DNA of 51,980 nucleotides, taken from positions 1-51,980 of the forward strand of contig CAJJBG010000016.1 of assembly GCA_905182345.1 (NCBI GenBank). Direction: 5' to 3'. The DNA comes from Pelagibacteraceae bacterium AG-422-B15 (lineage in GTDB: Bacteria; Pseudomonadota; Alphaproteobacteria; Pelagibacterales; AG-422-B15). The notes below the pieces were generated by a model, which had not been told where the DNA came from, searched no databases, and saw nothing but the letters and a program-made list of their open reading frames with translations. Shown here piece after piece: positions 19,988 to 29,889 of this stretch (the first letter of the stretch is position 1; the number at the start of each line of letters is the position of its first letter). The translations under genes were made by a program, and so were the position numbers.

Positions 19988-20838
19988 AGGTATTCTGATG
20001 TTAATAATTTCCTTGGTAGGCTAACCAAATAATCCTGAGCAGTACTTTCAAGATCATTAATTGAATTAATTTCATGTTTATGTATGCCAGATCTAATAAA
20101 CAACACATCTATATTAAAATTAATTGCACCTAAAATATCTGTCGAGAGACTATCCCCAATGGCTAGTATCTCTTTCTTTTGTAATTTATTATTTATATTT
20201 TTTAAATTACTAAAAATATGCTCGTATATCTCTACATGAGGCTTACCAAAATATTTAACTTTGCCACCAATACTTTCGTAATGTTGAGCTAATGCCCCTG
20301 CACAAGGAATTTTTTTGTTACCTCGATATACAATCTTATCTGGGTTTGCGCAGACCATAAGGAGATTAGACTTTAACATGTCATTCAAAATATCATTATA
20401 ATCACTTGGTTCTTCAGATTCATCGTCATCTATACCCGTGCATAAAACAAACTCTGCAAAATTTACTTCTTTTACTAAATCTAATTTAATCGTAGAGAGT
20501 AAATCTTTATCTTTTTGTGGGCCAAGATGGTAGTAGCTGCTTCCATATTTCTTAGTATTTAAAAAACTAGAGGTAACATCCCCTGAAGTTACAATAAAAT
20601 CATAAAGATTATTGTTAAGTCCTAGCTTCTTTGTTAGCTGTTCTGCGACTACAAAATTTGGTCGAGGTGCATTTGATACTAGTACTATTTGCTTGCCATC
20701 ATTTTTAACTTTTTCTAAAAATTTCCTACTTTCTTCTAAAACTTCATTTCCATTATGAACCACGCCCCATAAATCACAGAGAATGGTTGTATACGGTGTG
20801 CTTAATTTATAGGGATCTGTGATGTTGAAAGTTTTCAT
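19984..20838 (-). CDS. HAD-IIA phosphatase (TIGR01459 type)
   Basis: A 284-residue HAD-superfamily hydrolase of the NagD-like IIA class. Motif I is LCDLWGVVHNG with the nucleophile Asp, motif II is LVSNAPRP, and the C-terminal motif is AIGDSLSTDILGA. TIGR01459-type proteins are widespread in alphaproteobacteria. The substrate is unknown. I chose ATG 20838 (MKTFNIT). A longer reading would start at TTG 20871 and run into the promoter region of the divergent SDR gene. It is the first gene of the run ending at pgi. Confidence 0.82.
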   Translation of the reverse strand: MKTFNITDPYKLSTPYTTILCDLWGVVHNGNEVLEESRKFLEKVKNDGKQIVLVSNAPRPNFVVAEQLTKKLGLNNNLYDFIVTSGDVTSSFLNTKKYGSSYYHLGPQKDKDLLSTIKLDLVKEVNFAEFVLCTGIDDDESEEPSDYNDILNDMLKSNLLMVCANPDKIVYRGNKKIPCAGALAQHYESIGGKVKYFGKPHVEIYEHIFSNLKNINNKLQKKEILAIGDSLSTDILGAINFNIDVLFIRSGIHKHEINSINDLESTAQDYLVSLPRKLLTSEYL

Positions 20839-20907
20839 TAAAATTTTCTTGTATAGTTTATGTTTATTCAACTATAATATTTTTTTTCAATTAATATTAT
20901 ACTTATT

Positions 20908-21681
20908 ATGTCTACATTGTTCAATCTATCAGGGAAAAAAGCTATAATTACCGGATCTTCAAAAGGGATTGGCAAAGCTACTGCAATGAGAATGGCAGAG
21001 CATGGAGCTAAAGTTGTTATAACAAGCAGAAAAATTGATGCGTGTATCGAAGTAGCAAATGAAATTAATAATAAGTATGGTTCAGACACAGCAATGGCGA
21101 TGGCATGTAATATTTCAGATAAAGAACAGCTAGAAAAACTTCACAGTACTTCAGTTGATTGGTGTGGAGATATAGACATACTAGTTTGTAATGCAGCAAT
21201 TAATCCTTATTTTGGTCCCTCACTAAATACACCAGACTCTGCATTTGAAAAAATTATGCGATCTAATGTACAGAGCAATTTTTGGCTATCTAATATGGTA
21301 TTGCCAACAATGATAAAAAATAAGTCTGGCTCTATTATTATAATATCATCAATTGCAGGTCTTCATGGTTCGTCCTTGCTTGGTGCCTACGCTATCTCAA
21401 AAGCGGCAGACTCACAGCTTGCTAGAAATATATCTGTAGAACATGGTCCACATGGAATTCGTGCTAATTGTATTTCACCTGGGTTAATTAAGACTGATTT
21501 TGCTCGAGCATTGTGGGAAAATGAATCAATACTAAAAACGCATACTAGTAAATCAGCTCTTAAGCGAATTGGACTACCTGATGAAATTGCAGGAGCTGTT
21601 ATATTTTTGGCCTCTGAAGCAGGTTCTTTTACTACTGGACAAAATATCGTTATAGATGGCGGTGAAGGTGAAACCGTATAA
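20908..21681 (+). CDS. Short-chain dehydrogenase/reductase
   Basis: A 257-residue classical SDR. The NAD(P)-binding motif is TGSSKGIG (about residues 16-23), followed by CNAAIN, the catalytic serine in ISSIAG and YAISK as the YxxxK motif. The C-terminus TGQNIVIDGGEG is typical of FabG-like SDRs. A basic residue after the first strand (SRK) suggests a preference for NADP(H). The substrate cannot be given. The 69-bp divergent gap with the HAD gene contains TATAAT-like sequences on the plus strand. It is followed by the groES promoter region. Confidence 0.86.
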   Translation: MSTLFNLSGKKAIITGSSKGIGKATAMRMAEHGAKVVITSRKIDACIEVANEINNKYGSDTAMAMACNISDKEQLEKLHSTSVDWCGDIDILVCNAAINPYFGPSLNTPDSAFEKIMRSNVQSNFWLSNMVLPTMIKNKSGSIIIISSIAGLHGSSLLGAYAISKAADSQLARNISVEHGPHGIRANCISPGLIKTDFARALWENESILKTHTSKSALKRIGLPDEIAGAVIFLASEAGSFTTGQNIVIDGGEGETV

Positions 21682-21744
21682 ATAGCTCACTGTAAAAAAA
21701 TAAAAACATTATTAATCAAATACTTAAATTATTAAATCTGAGCC

Positions 21745-21774
21745 CTTGACATGGTTGTTAGGGATTACTATATG
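21745..21774 (+). promoter_or_regulatory. groESL promoter, sigma-70 or RpoH-like
   Basis: A -35 TTGACA (21746-21751) is followed after exactly 17 bp by TATATG (21769-21774). Read one base earlier, CTTGAC-N17-CTATAT resembles the heat-shock sigma factor promoters of alphaproteobacteria. An RpoH gene lies at 45556-46443. Transcription would begin near 21781. No CIRCE-like operator (TTAGCACTC and its inverted copy) is present, so HrcA control looks absent. Confidence 0.6.
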
Positions 21775-21780
21775 CCAACT

Positions 21781-21818
21781 TGAATTATCTCATGCATAGT
21801 TTTGAATTAGATAATTCA
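21781..21818 (+). promoter_or_regulatory. Overlapping dyads at the groES transcript 5' end
   Basis: TGAATTATCT (21781-21790) is perfectly complementary to AGATAATTCA (21809-21818) across 18 bp. A second dyad, TGAATTA-GA-TAATTCA (21803-21818), uses the same right arm. As RNA only the long hairpin can form with a normal loop. As DNA either dyad could be an operator. It begins at the predicted +1, about 40 bases before the ribosome site. Confidence 0.5.
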
Positions 21819-21856
21819 TAGTTAATGAATATAAATTTTATTTAGGAGAGTAGATA

Positions 21857-22177
21857 ATGAATTTTAGTCCTCTACACGACAGAGTGTTAATTAAAAGATT
21901 AGAAAGTGAAGAAAAAACAGCTGGAGGTATTATTATACCTGATACAGCTCAAGAAAAACCTCAAGAAGGTTTAATTGTTGCTGTTGGATCTGGTGCTAAA
22001 TCAGAAGAAGGAAAAGTTACTCCTTTGGACGTAAAAGTTGGAGATAAGGTTTTATTTGGTAAATGGTCAGGCACTGAAATCAAAGTTGATGGTGTCGAAC
22101 TATGTATCATGAAAGAGTCAGATATTATGGGAATTATTGCTGACTCAAAACCAAAAGCTAAGAAAAAGAAAAAATAA
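21857..22177 (+). CDS. groS: Co-chaperonin GroES (Cpn10)
   Basis: A 106-residue lid protein of the GroEL chaperonin. It opens [20 protein letters not shown], with the mobile loop [46 protein letters not shown] completes the fold. A lysine-rich tail (KPKAKKKKK) extends beyond the usual ~95 residues. A strong AGGAG ribosome site sits about 8 bases before the ATG, in contrast to most genes here. It is in an operon with groL, 26 bp downstream. Confidence 0.97.
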   Translation: MNFSPLHDRVLIKRLESEEKTAGGIIIPDTAQEKPQEGLIVAVGSGAKSEEGKVTPLDVKVGDKVLFGKWSGTEIKVDGVELCIMKESDIMGIIADSKPKAKKKKK

Positions 22178-22185
22178 ATATTTAA

Positions 22186-23859
<1,674 letters not shown>

Positions 23860-23879
23860 TTCGAGCTCAAATGCTTAAT

Positions 23880-23908
23880 AAAAAAACCCGGCTTAGCTGG
23901 GTTTTTTT
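23880..23908 (+). terminator. Rho-independent terminator after groEL
   Basis: An A-rich upstream arm and CCC-G-GC pair with GC-T-GGG followed by a run of T. The core AACCCGGC-TTA-GCTGGGTT forms a near-perfect stem with one G-T wobble, 21 bp after the groEL stop. The upstream A run also makes it usable on the other strand for the minus-strand transcript ending at 23947. Confidence 0.9.
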
Positions 23909-23946
23909 ATGCCTCAAAATCTAATTATTATTCTTTTCTTATTTCT

Positions 23947-24165
23947 TTAAATTGCTTTTGGGAAGTTTACAACAGCTTCTTCAGATAAAGGTGTCATAAC
24001 TGTAGTTTCAGTAAGGGCACCAGTATCTTCTCTTGCTTTGGCTAATTCTGCATCATTTTTAAATCCCATCATTCCATGCTCTTCTATTTTAGCTTTATTT
24101 TCCTGAAGCATATTTTTTCAGGAAACAAATCCCTTACTTAATTTTTGCGTTAACATTACGTACAT
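23947..24165 (-). pseudogene. Small gene interrupted by an in-frame TGA (or two coupled mini-ORFs)
   Basis: An ATG at 24165 is preceded by AAGGAGAT, a perfect Shine-Dalgarno and the strongest in the window. The frame reads 15 codons (MYVMLTQKLSKGFVS), then TGA at 24118-24120, then 56 more codons in the same frame to TAA. The restart ATG at 24111 gives MLQENKAKIEEHGM... and ends TETTVMTPLSEEAVVNFPKAI. The context before the stop (GFVS-x-KNMLQENKAKIEEHGM) resembles small YciI/monooxygenase-like marine proteins where a Trp would be expected at the TGA. The joined protein seems to lack a middle strand. I judge it a recently broken gene; the family assignment is from memory and uncertain. Confidence 0.6.
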
Positions 24166-24198
24166 AATTTATCTCCTTAATTTAAAGTTAAAACAAAA

Positions 24199-24217
24199 AT
24201 AATGAAACGATCATTAT
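24199..24217. promoter_or_regulatory. Inverted repeat ATAATGA-N5-TCATTAT
   Basis: A perfect 7-bp dyad with a 5-bp centre (AACGA), 34 bases upstream of the broken small gene. Its size and symmetry are like a TetR-type operator. On the minus strand it is followed by a T-rich stretch, so a weak terminator for the DUF2805 gene is also possible. No local regulator gene is present. Confidence 0.35.
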
Positions 24218-24259
24218 CTAACATAGTCTAAATTGTCACACATAAAAAATTGAGATGAC

Positions 24260-24514
24260 TTAGCTTTTTTGCTTTTTTGAACGAAATCTCTCTGATAAAT
24301 TAAGGATCTTAGTTTTTCTTCCTCGAACTCTTTTTCTCCAATTCAGAAAAGAGGTTCTTTTAAGGCTGGCTTTCATAATAGCAATAACTTCTTTTTCCGA
24401 CAAATCAAATTGAATCTTGATATCGCTAAAAGTTGTTCTGTCTTCCCAACCCATTTCAATAATCCTATCAATATCTTTTTGAGATAACGATTTAGTGTGA
24501 GTTGAATTCTTCAC
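24260..24514 (-). CDS. DUF2805 / TIGR03643 family protein
   Basis: An 84-residue basic protein with no known function. The core DIDRIIEMGWEDRTTFSDIK, then FDLSEKEVIAIMK and FLNWRKRVRGRKTK, is the DUF2805 (TIGR03643) signature. The arrangement looks like a small helix-turn-helix followed by a basic tail, so nucleic-acid binding is plausible but not shown. It lies 7 bp after hisG and may be the last gene of the his transcript. Confidence 0.85.
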   Translation of the reverse strand: MKNSTHTKSLSQKDIDRIIEMGWEDRTTFSDIKIQFDLSEKEVIAIMKASLKRTSFLNWRKRVRGRKTKILNLSERFRSKKQKS

Positions 24515-24521
24515 AATATAG

Positions 24522-25223
24522 TTACGATACTGAAGCTAAGAATTGTTCACTAATTTTCTCTAGATTAGAATTCCAATTGGCTGTTTGATATTTAAAAATA
24601 TTTGCAGATGAATTTAGTATCAATCCATCATCTAGTATTCTTAAATTATTTGCTTTTAATGTTTCACCTGTAGATGTGATATCAACTATAATATCTGACA
24701 TGCCATTAAATGGGGCGCTTTCTGTTGAGCTTGAACTGTTTACTGTTCGATAATCAGTAACTCCACATTTAGAAAAAAACCGATTTGTTAAATTTGTATA
24801 TTTAGTTGCAACTTTAAGGCGCTTAGAGGTCTGTATTCTTTTGATGTGGCTAATTTCATCCAAATCAGCCATCGTGCTAACATCAAGCCAAATCTTTGGA
24901 ACTGCCACTACTAAATCAGCCTTACCAAAATTTAATACCAATTCATTAGACACTTTTGTTTCATAATCAAACATATATTCTTGTATTAAGTCATCACCTG
25001 TAACTCCTAAGTGAATATTTCCCTCAGCTAATTGAGTAACTATTTCTTTTGCACCCATAAAATATATTAGAATACCTTCATGATTAGATAATTTAGCAAT
25101 ATAGTTTCTATCATTACCTTGATCTATAAAATTAATCTTTTTAGAAGCAAGCAGGTCTTCAAGATCTTTTCTGAGTCTGCCCTTACTTGGAAAAGCTATT
25201 TTTAATGTAGATTCATTATTCAT
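24522..25223 (-). CDS. hisG: ATP phosphoribosyltransferase catalytic subunit, short form
   Basis: A 233-residue enzyme for the first step of histidine synthesis (ATP + PRPP to phosphoribosyl-ATP). It has the short HisG architecture, lacking the C-terminal regulatory domain, so it needs HisZ, which is encoded 3 bp upstream. Signatures are FPSKGRLRKD, GVTGDDLI and DIIVDITSTGETLKANNL, the PRPP-binding loop. The gene order hisS-hisZ-hisG places histidine synthesis and tRNA-His charging under one promoter. Confidence 0.93.
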   Translation of the reverse strand: MNNESTLKIAFPSKGRLRKDLEDLLASKKINFIDQGNDRNYIAKLSNHEGILIYFMGAKEIVTQLAEGNIHLGVTGDDLIQEYMFDYETKVSNELVLNFGKADLVVAVPKIWLDVSTMADLDEISHIKRIQTSKRLKVATKYTNLTNRFFSKCGVTDYRTVNSSSSTESAPFNGMSDIIVDITSTGETLKANNLRILDDGLILNSSANIFKYQTANWNSNLEKISEQFLASVS

Positions 25224-25226
25224 ATT

Positions 25227-26354
25227 CTAAATATTGTTATTATTTACTGCAAAACCAATTGCAGAAGCATTATTCTCTAAGCCTAAATTAATAAGTAGTG
25301 AGTCATATCTGCCACCAACCACAATTTTATTATTCATATTATTTTTATCTTTAATTTCGAACATAATACCGTCGTAATATTCAATAGAATGACCAAAATC
25401 AGTTTTAAAATTAACGTCTTGATTGCCAATACCTAATCTAATTTTATTACTAAAATCCAAAGCCATCTGAGCAACAGAATCAAAGCTATTATCAACTTTC
25501 TGCTTAGTAAAATTACTTACGGCATCTGGTAATTTCTCTAGCCTACAGTCAATACTAAGGAATTCTCTTATGATTTTAACTATTTTGAGGCCATTTTCGC
25601 TTGAAACTATAGTTTCACTTTTAATATTTAACCGATTAATAATATCTTCAATAGATCGTTCCCCAAACTCAATGGGGTTGATGTTTACTAGGTATTTTTT
25701 TAGAATATTATCTGATGTACCCGCATCAATGCCAAGGTGAGTTTTGAGTAAGTCTTCTTTTCTAGTTTCATTAAATCCTATTCCCAGTTCAATACGCTTT
25801 AAAAGTGATTCAAAATAGTCTCTTCTAAAAAAATGTCTTCTCAATCTATCCTTCCAGCGTTGAGGCAAATCTAAACAATTAAGAAATTCTATGAATATTG
25901 CTATATTGCCTAAATTAATTTCTATGCTATCTTTTTTAACATATTTTAAAGTTTTAATTGCTAGATTAATTATTTTCACTTCTTCTTCGTAATTATTATC
26001 TTTAGTACTGTTAGTTTTTATTATTTCAACTCCAGATTGATTGAGTTCAATTGAATTATTAATACTTCCTGACCTAAAGATTGGGCCACTATAGCAAAGC
26101 TTAGCCTGTTCAAATTTTTGGTTATTTTTTAGATAAGTCTGACAGGTTGGAATTGTTAAGTCAGGCCTTAAACACATTTCAGTTTCTTGTGTACTTGCAA
26201 CGGAAAACATATCTTTTCTAATTTGTTCCCCAGAAGTTTCAAAGTAAATATCAGACTTAACAACTAGAGGAGGTTCTATATACTCAAATCCCTCTAAAAG
26301 AAAAAATTCTTTAAATTTATTATTTAAATCTTGTATAGATTGACTATTGGGCAT
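25227..26354 (-). CDS. hisZ: ATP phosphoribosyltransferase regulatory subunit
   Basis: A 375-residue paralogue of histidyl-tRNA synthetase that forms a complex with short HisG and carries histidine feedback control. Class II core features are seen: FEYIEPPLVV, the motif-2-like LRPDLTIPTC, FRSGSINNSIELNQSGVE, and near the C-terminus GGRYDSLLINLG followed by ASAIGFAVN. There is no anticodon-binding domain, as expected for HisZ. It starts 1 bp after hisS. Confidence 0.9.
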   Translation of the reverse strand: MPNSQSIQDLNNKFKEFFLLEGFEYIEPPLVVKSDIYFETSGEQIRKDMFSVASTQETEMCLRPDLTIPTCQTYLKNNQKFEQAKLCYSGPIFRSGSINNSIELNQSGVEIIKTNSTKDNNYEEEVKIINLAIKTLKYVKKDSIEINLGNIAIFIEFLNCLDLPQRWKDRLRRHFFRRDYFESLLKRIELGIGFNETRKEDLLKTHLGIDAGTSDNILKKYLVNINPIEFGERSIEDIINRLNIKSETIVSSENGLKIVKIIREFLSIDCRLEKLPDAVSNFTKQKVDNSFDSVAQMALDFSNKIRLGIGNQDVNFKTDFGHSIEYYDGIMFEIKDKNNMNNKIVVGGRYDSLLINLGLENNASAIGFAVNNNNI

Positions 26355-26355
26355 T

Positions 26356-27747
26356 TTATTTAAGAATTTTATTTAATTCAGAAATAAGGTCATTTGGTTG
26401 AATGGTAAGCTGGCCAGCTTTTACTTCTTTCCATTCTTCTCGACTGTCTATATTTTTTGATAACTCTTTACCCATATTTAAATTTTTAATTGAAATAGTA
26501 TTATTTTTTAACTCATCTTCTCCAATAATAACTACGATAGAGGCTTTCCTTTTGTCACAATACTTAAGCTGTTTGCTTAAATTACTAGATCCATAATAAA
26601 TTTCACACGCATATCCCTCAGAGCGAATTTGCTCTGCTATTGATATATAGGTAGATGTTTTTTCAGCCAGTAAATTTGCTATAACTATCAATGGTTTTTG
26701 GCTTGAATTAATCTTATCAAACTGTTCAATGGCGTATGTAAGCCTATCAACACCTATAGAAATACCAGTTGCTGGAACATCTTCCTTACCAAATCTTGCT
26801 ATCAGCTTATCGTACCTTCCTCCACCAGCCACAGAACCAAAAACTACTTCTTTTCCTTTTTCGTTCAGTATCTTGGCAGTAAGTTCAACTTCAAAAACGA
26901 GACCTGTATAATATTCTAATCCTCTAACTACAGTTGGATCAAATTCAAAAGGCAAATCTTTATAATTCTCTAGATATTCTTCAAAAATATTGAGCTGAAC
27001 ATCTTTGGTAGACTTATTAGAAATAAAATTTAATATCTCATTAGCTTGCTCATTTTTTAAATTAACCCCCTTCATAAAATCACCTGACTGGTCTTTGCGT
27101 CCTTCTAATAACAAGTCCTTCACGCCATCAATTCCTAAACGATCTAATTTATCAACTGCTCTTAATACTGCAGGCACTAGACTATCAATCAAATTTATTT
27201 TTTTAAATAATTCTTCCCAAATTACTCTACTTGAATACTTAATTTTAAATTCATTGACTGCAAAACCTAAATTAACAAATATTTTAGCAACCATAACACA
27301 TAGCTCGGCATCAATATAATTATTACTAATACCAATAGCATCTGCATCAAATTGGATAAACTCTCTGTATCTTCCTGGGCCAGGTTTTTCATTTCTCCAG
27401 ACAGAACCTACTTGGTACCTTTTAAAAGGCTTTGGAATAAATTGATAATTTTCTGCTACATATCTTGCTAAAGGAGCTGTTAAGTCATAGCGCATAGAAA
27501 GCCATTGGCCATCTTCATCCTGAAATGAAAATACCCCCCCACTTGGCCTTTCAATATCAGGTAAAAATTTACCTAGTGCTTCAGTGTATTCCAGCGCAGG
27601 TGTTTCTAAATTTTTAAAACCAAATTTTTCACACTCATTTTTGATAATAGCAATAATTTGATTCCTAATATCAACACTCTCTTGCAAGCTGTCTTTAAAG
27701 CCCTTGGGTAATTGTGCTTTTGGCTTATCAATCTTACTTTTAGTCAT
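26356..27747 (-). CDS. hisS: Histidyl-tRNA synthetase, alphaproteobacterial type
   Basis: A 463-residue class II synthetase. Motif 2 reads YQVGSVWRNEKPGPGRYREF and continues IQFDADAIG. This is the divergent alphaproteobacterial version (VWRxEKPGPGR...QFDADxxG), not the E. coli-like RHERPQKGRYRQFHQ. The histidine signature is LEYYTGLVFE, motif 3 is ATGISIGVDRL, and a C-terminal anticodon-binding domain follows. The cognate tRNA-His at 29890-29966 has the matching unusual acceptor end. It is the first gene of hisS-hisZ-hisG, with a palindrome 20 bp upstream of the start. Confidence 0.95.
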   Translation of the reverse strand: MTKSKIDKPKAQLPKGFKDSLQESVDIRNQIIAIIKNECEKFGFKNLETPALEYTEALGKFLPDIERPSGGVFSFQDEDGQWLSMRYDLTAPLARYVAENYQFIPKPFKRYQVGSVWRNEKPGPGRYREFIQFDADAIGISNNYIDAELCVMVAKIFVNLGFAVNEFKIKYSSRVIWEELFKKINLIDSLVPAVLRAVDKLDRLGIDGVKDLLLEGRKDQSGDFMKGVNLKNEQANEILNFISNKSTKDVQLNIFEEYLENYKDLPFEFDPTVVRGLEYYTGLVFEVELTAKILNEKGKEVVFGSVAGGGRYDKLIARFGKEDVPATGISIGVDRLTYAIEQFDKINSSQKPLIVIANLLAEKTSTYISIAEQIRSEGYACEIYYGSSNLSKQLKYCDKRKASIVVIIGEDELKNNTISIKNLNMGKELSKNIDSREEWKEVKAGQLTIQPNDLISELNKILK

Positions 27748-27766
27748 AATCTATATTCCTAATATG

Positions 27767-27784
27767 GTATCAAATAATTGATAC
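27767..27784. promoter_or_regulatory. Perfect palindrome upstream of hisS
   Basis: GTATCAA-ATAA-TTGATAC is a perfect 7-bp dyad ending 20 bp before the hisS start codon. On the minus strand it lies between any promoter and the AGGA ribosome site. It could be an operator or a leader hairpin. The regulator is unknown. Confidence 0.4.
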
Positions 27785-27824
27785 TTTAAACTTTATTTAT
27801 AATTTATATAGGGGGTCTCGGTCT

Positions 27825-27841
27825 GTTAAAATGTTTTTAAC
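27825..27841. repeat. Inverted repeat GTTAAAA-TGT-TTTTAAC
   Basis: A second perfect 7-bp dyad in the 262-bp divergent gap between hisS and the MFS gene, 40 bp from the hisS palindrome. A G-rich patch (GGGGGTCTCGG) lies just before it. The role is unknown; it could be a protein site for either gene. Confidence 0.3.
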
Positions 27842-28009
27842 AAACTTAAATATGATAGTGATGATGCAATAACTTAATCATTTTGCATGAAATGCCTGAA
27901 TTACCTCAAAATGTCAATATTAAATTTTTTTTTGTATACTCAAGTTTAAAAAGATATAATTATTATTCCTCAAAAAAGCTATATTTAAAGGCATAATCGA
28001 ATCTTTACT

Positions 28010-29197
28010 ATGAAACAAAATAATAAAAATTTAACTACTTTTTATGCTGCTTCCGGACATCTATTTATGCATATGTTTGCAGCTTTTTATTTTGTAATTG
28101 TTCTTGCTATAGAAGATGATTGGAAGTTTAGTTATGATGAGCTAATCAATTTATGGTTTTTAGGCTCACTGCTTGTAGGATTGGGTGCCATTCCATCTGG
28201 CTGGTTAAGTGACCGCTGGAGTAGATCAGGCATGATAGCTATTATGTTTATAGGCTTAGGGTTTGCCTCTATTTTATGTGGCTTAAGCTCAAGCAAAATT
28301 TTATTACTTTCGAATCTAGCCATTCTTGGATTATTTTGCTCAATATATCATCCTGCAGGTATTTCATGGGTGGTAAATACATCTTCAAAAACAGGTAGGG
28401 CACTAGGATTTAATAATATATTTGGTGGTGTTGGAATTGGTATTGGGGCTTTAAGTTCGGGCATTATTATAGATTATTTAAATTGGCAAATGGCTTTTAT
28501 TATACCTGGGTGCTTATCTCTTATGCTTGGCACAATGTTAATTTGTCATATTACCTCAAAAGAAATTTCACTAAAAAATATAGTTGCACAAAAATTCTCA
28601 GAAAACCCACCTTCGGGAGATTACTTTAAGATAATTATTATTATGCTGATTAGCATAACTTGTATGGGGTTTATATTTCAGATCTTACAAACATCATTAC
28701 CAAAAGTTATAGATATTAGATTAAGTGAAAGCTTAGCCCTAAGTACTACTAGTATTGGCATTGCTGTTTCAAGCATTTACATTGTTAGCGGCTTAATGAA
28801 TTATTTAGGTGGAATATTGGCCGATAAGTATTCAGAAAAATTCATTTATATATTAGGTATTCTTGGTCAAGCAATATTGTTATTTATTGTGGCAAGCACA
28901 TCAAGCTCTCTTTTAATTATTTTTGCCCTGATGACAGTGGCTTTTAATTCTAGTATTTTGCCTGCAGAAAATTTGTTACTAGCAAAATTCTCTCCAGAAA
29001 AATATCAAAGTCTTGTATATGGAATAAAATTTATTATTTCATTTGCAATTGCACCAATAGCAGTTTTGTTTATTGCAAAAAGTTATGAACTTACTGGTGA
29101 GTTTTACTATTTGTACATAGGTGCAGGGTGTTTAATGTTAATTGTTTTTATATTAGCTTTGTCTTTACCATTTTCACAAAAAAAAATAGCTACTTGA
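28010..29197 (+). CDS. Major facilitator superfamily permease
   Basis: A 395-residue inner-membrane transporter with about twelve hydrophobic segments. The A-like motif between helices 2 and 3 is GWLSDRWSRSGMI, with a second copy, GGILADKYSEKFIY, in the C-terminal half, as expected for MFS. IYHPAGISWVVN and GFNNIFGGVGIGIGAL resemble the fosmidomycin-resistance-like/exporter groups. The substrate is unknown. It stands alone on the plus strand. The TGA stop is followed four codons later by TAG in frame. Confidence 0.87.
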   Translation: MKQNNKNLTTFYAASGHLFMHMFAAFYFVIVLAIEDDWKFSYDELINLWFLGSLLVGLGAIPSGWLSDRWSRSGMIAIMFIGLGFASILCGLSSSKILLLSNLAILGLFCSIYHPAGISWVVNTSSKTGRALGFNNIFGGVGIGIGALSSGIIIDYLNWQMAFIIPGCLSLMLGTMLICHITSKEISLKNIVAQKFSENPPSGDYFKIIIIMLISITCMGFIFQILQTSLPKVIDIRLSESLALSTTSIGIAVSSIYIVSGLMNYLGGILADKYSEKFIYILGILGQAILLFIVASTSSSLLIIFALMTVAFNSSILPAENLLLAKFSPEKYQSLVYGIKFIISFAIAPIAVLFIAKSYELTGEFYYLYIGAGCLMLIVFILALSLPFSQKKIAT

Positions 29198-29217
29198 AAC
29201 AAAAATCATTAGAAAAT

Positions 29218-29856
29218 CTATTTCAAGCCATTTATTCTAAGCTCAGTCATCAAGTCATTAAACCTATCTTGTCCAAAAAAAAACTTACCCTTATAAACTG
29301 TCATCGGCACACCATGATGACCAGCAAGAATTTGTTCTTCTTGGTTTTTTTTAATTTCCTTAACGATTTCTTTTTCATTTAATTCAGTATCATTTTTCAG
29401 TTCATACAAGTCTACTCCAAATTTAGAAGTTATAATAGCTAACTGCTCATCTTTATTCCAATTTTTTACACCACCAAAGATTAGCTTTGATACCTCATAG
29501 GCAAAATCAAGTCCTAAGTTTTTTTTACAAATCATTTGGCAGACATGGCATATATAAAAAATATACGGCTGATGATCTGAAATCTTTCCTGTCAGAAGAC
29601 TCTGATTAATAGGGTCTGGTTTTGGAGCTCTAAATTTCATACCTAGTTTTTTAGCCTGTGAAAAGTAGTCAAAAGTTCTAGGTAAAAAATAAGTAAAAAA
29701 GTTTTTGCTTTTAAAAAATTCTGGATTCCTAATTGCTAGCGGATAAACTAATTTAAAGTTTATTTCTACGCCATATTTATCTCTTAGTTCCAATATTCTT
29801 GGTAGTATTAGGTATGAATAAGGGCTTCTAAATGAAAAATATAAATCAACTTTCAT
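29218..29856 (-). CDS. DsbA-fold 2-hydroxychromene-2-carboxylate isomerase-like protein
   Basis: A 212-residue protein of the thioredoxin-fold kappa/HCCA isomerase family. The N-terminus VDLYFSFRSPYSYLILP has the family's catalytic Ser instead of a CxxC. The C-terminal cis-Pro segment is HHGVPMTVYKGKFFFGQDRF. Family members are glutathione-dependent isomerases of aromatic degradation intermediates or kappa-type glutathione transferases. No aromatic pathway is nearby, so the substrate is open. It begins 33 bp after tRNA-His on the same strand. Confidence 0.8.
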   Translation of the reverse strand: MKVDLYFSFRSPYSYLILPRILELRDKYGVEINFKLVYPLAIRNPEFFKSKNFFTYFLPRTFDYFSQAKKLGMKFRAPKPDPINQSLLTGKISDHQPYIFYICHVCQMICKKNLGLDFAYEVSKLIFGGVKNWNKDEQLAIITSKFGVDLYELKNDTELNEKEIVKEIKKNQEEQILAGHHGVPMTVYKGKFFFGQDRFNDLMTELRINGLK

Positions 29857-29889
29857 AGTTATAAAATTAATTAAATAACTTATTAATTA

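Noticed and set aside
21682-21856. CIRCE/HrcA operator before groES
   Set aside because: The dyads here do not contain the TTAGCACTC/GAGTGCTAA arms.
24118-24120. TGA read as tryptophan genome-wide
   Set aside because: All long conserved genes use TGG for Trp and none is broken by TGA. TGA also ends sppA, the HAD gene, the MFS gene and carnitine dehydrogenase. Each of those has another stop within about ten codons, but the absence of TGA at conserved Trp positions argues against recoding.
24099-24125. Selenocysteine insertion (SECIS) hairpin at the in-frame UGA
   Set aside because: The UGA lies inside the stem and the loop is only a few bases downstream, not at the distance needed for a bacterial SECIS. 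No selenocysteine machinery is seen, and the family context suggests Trp at this site.
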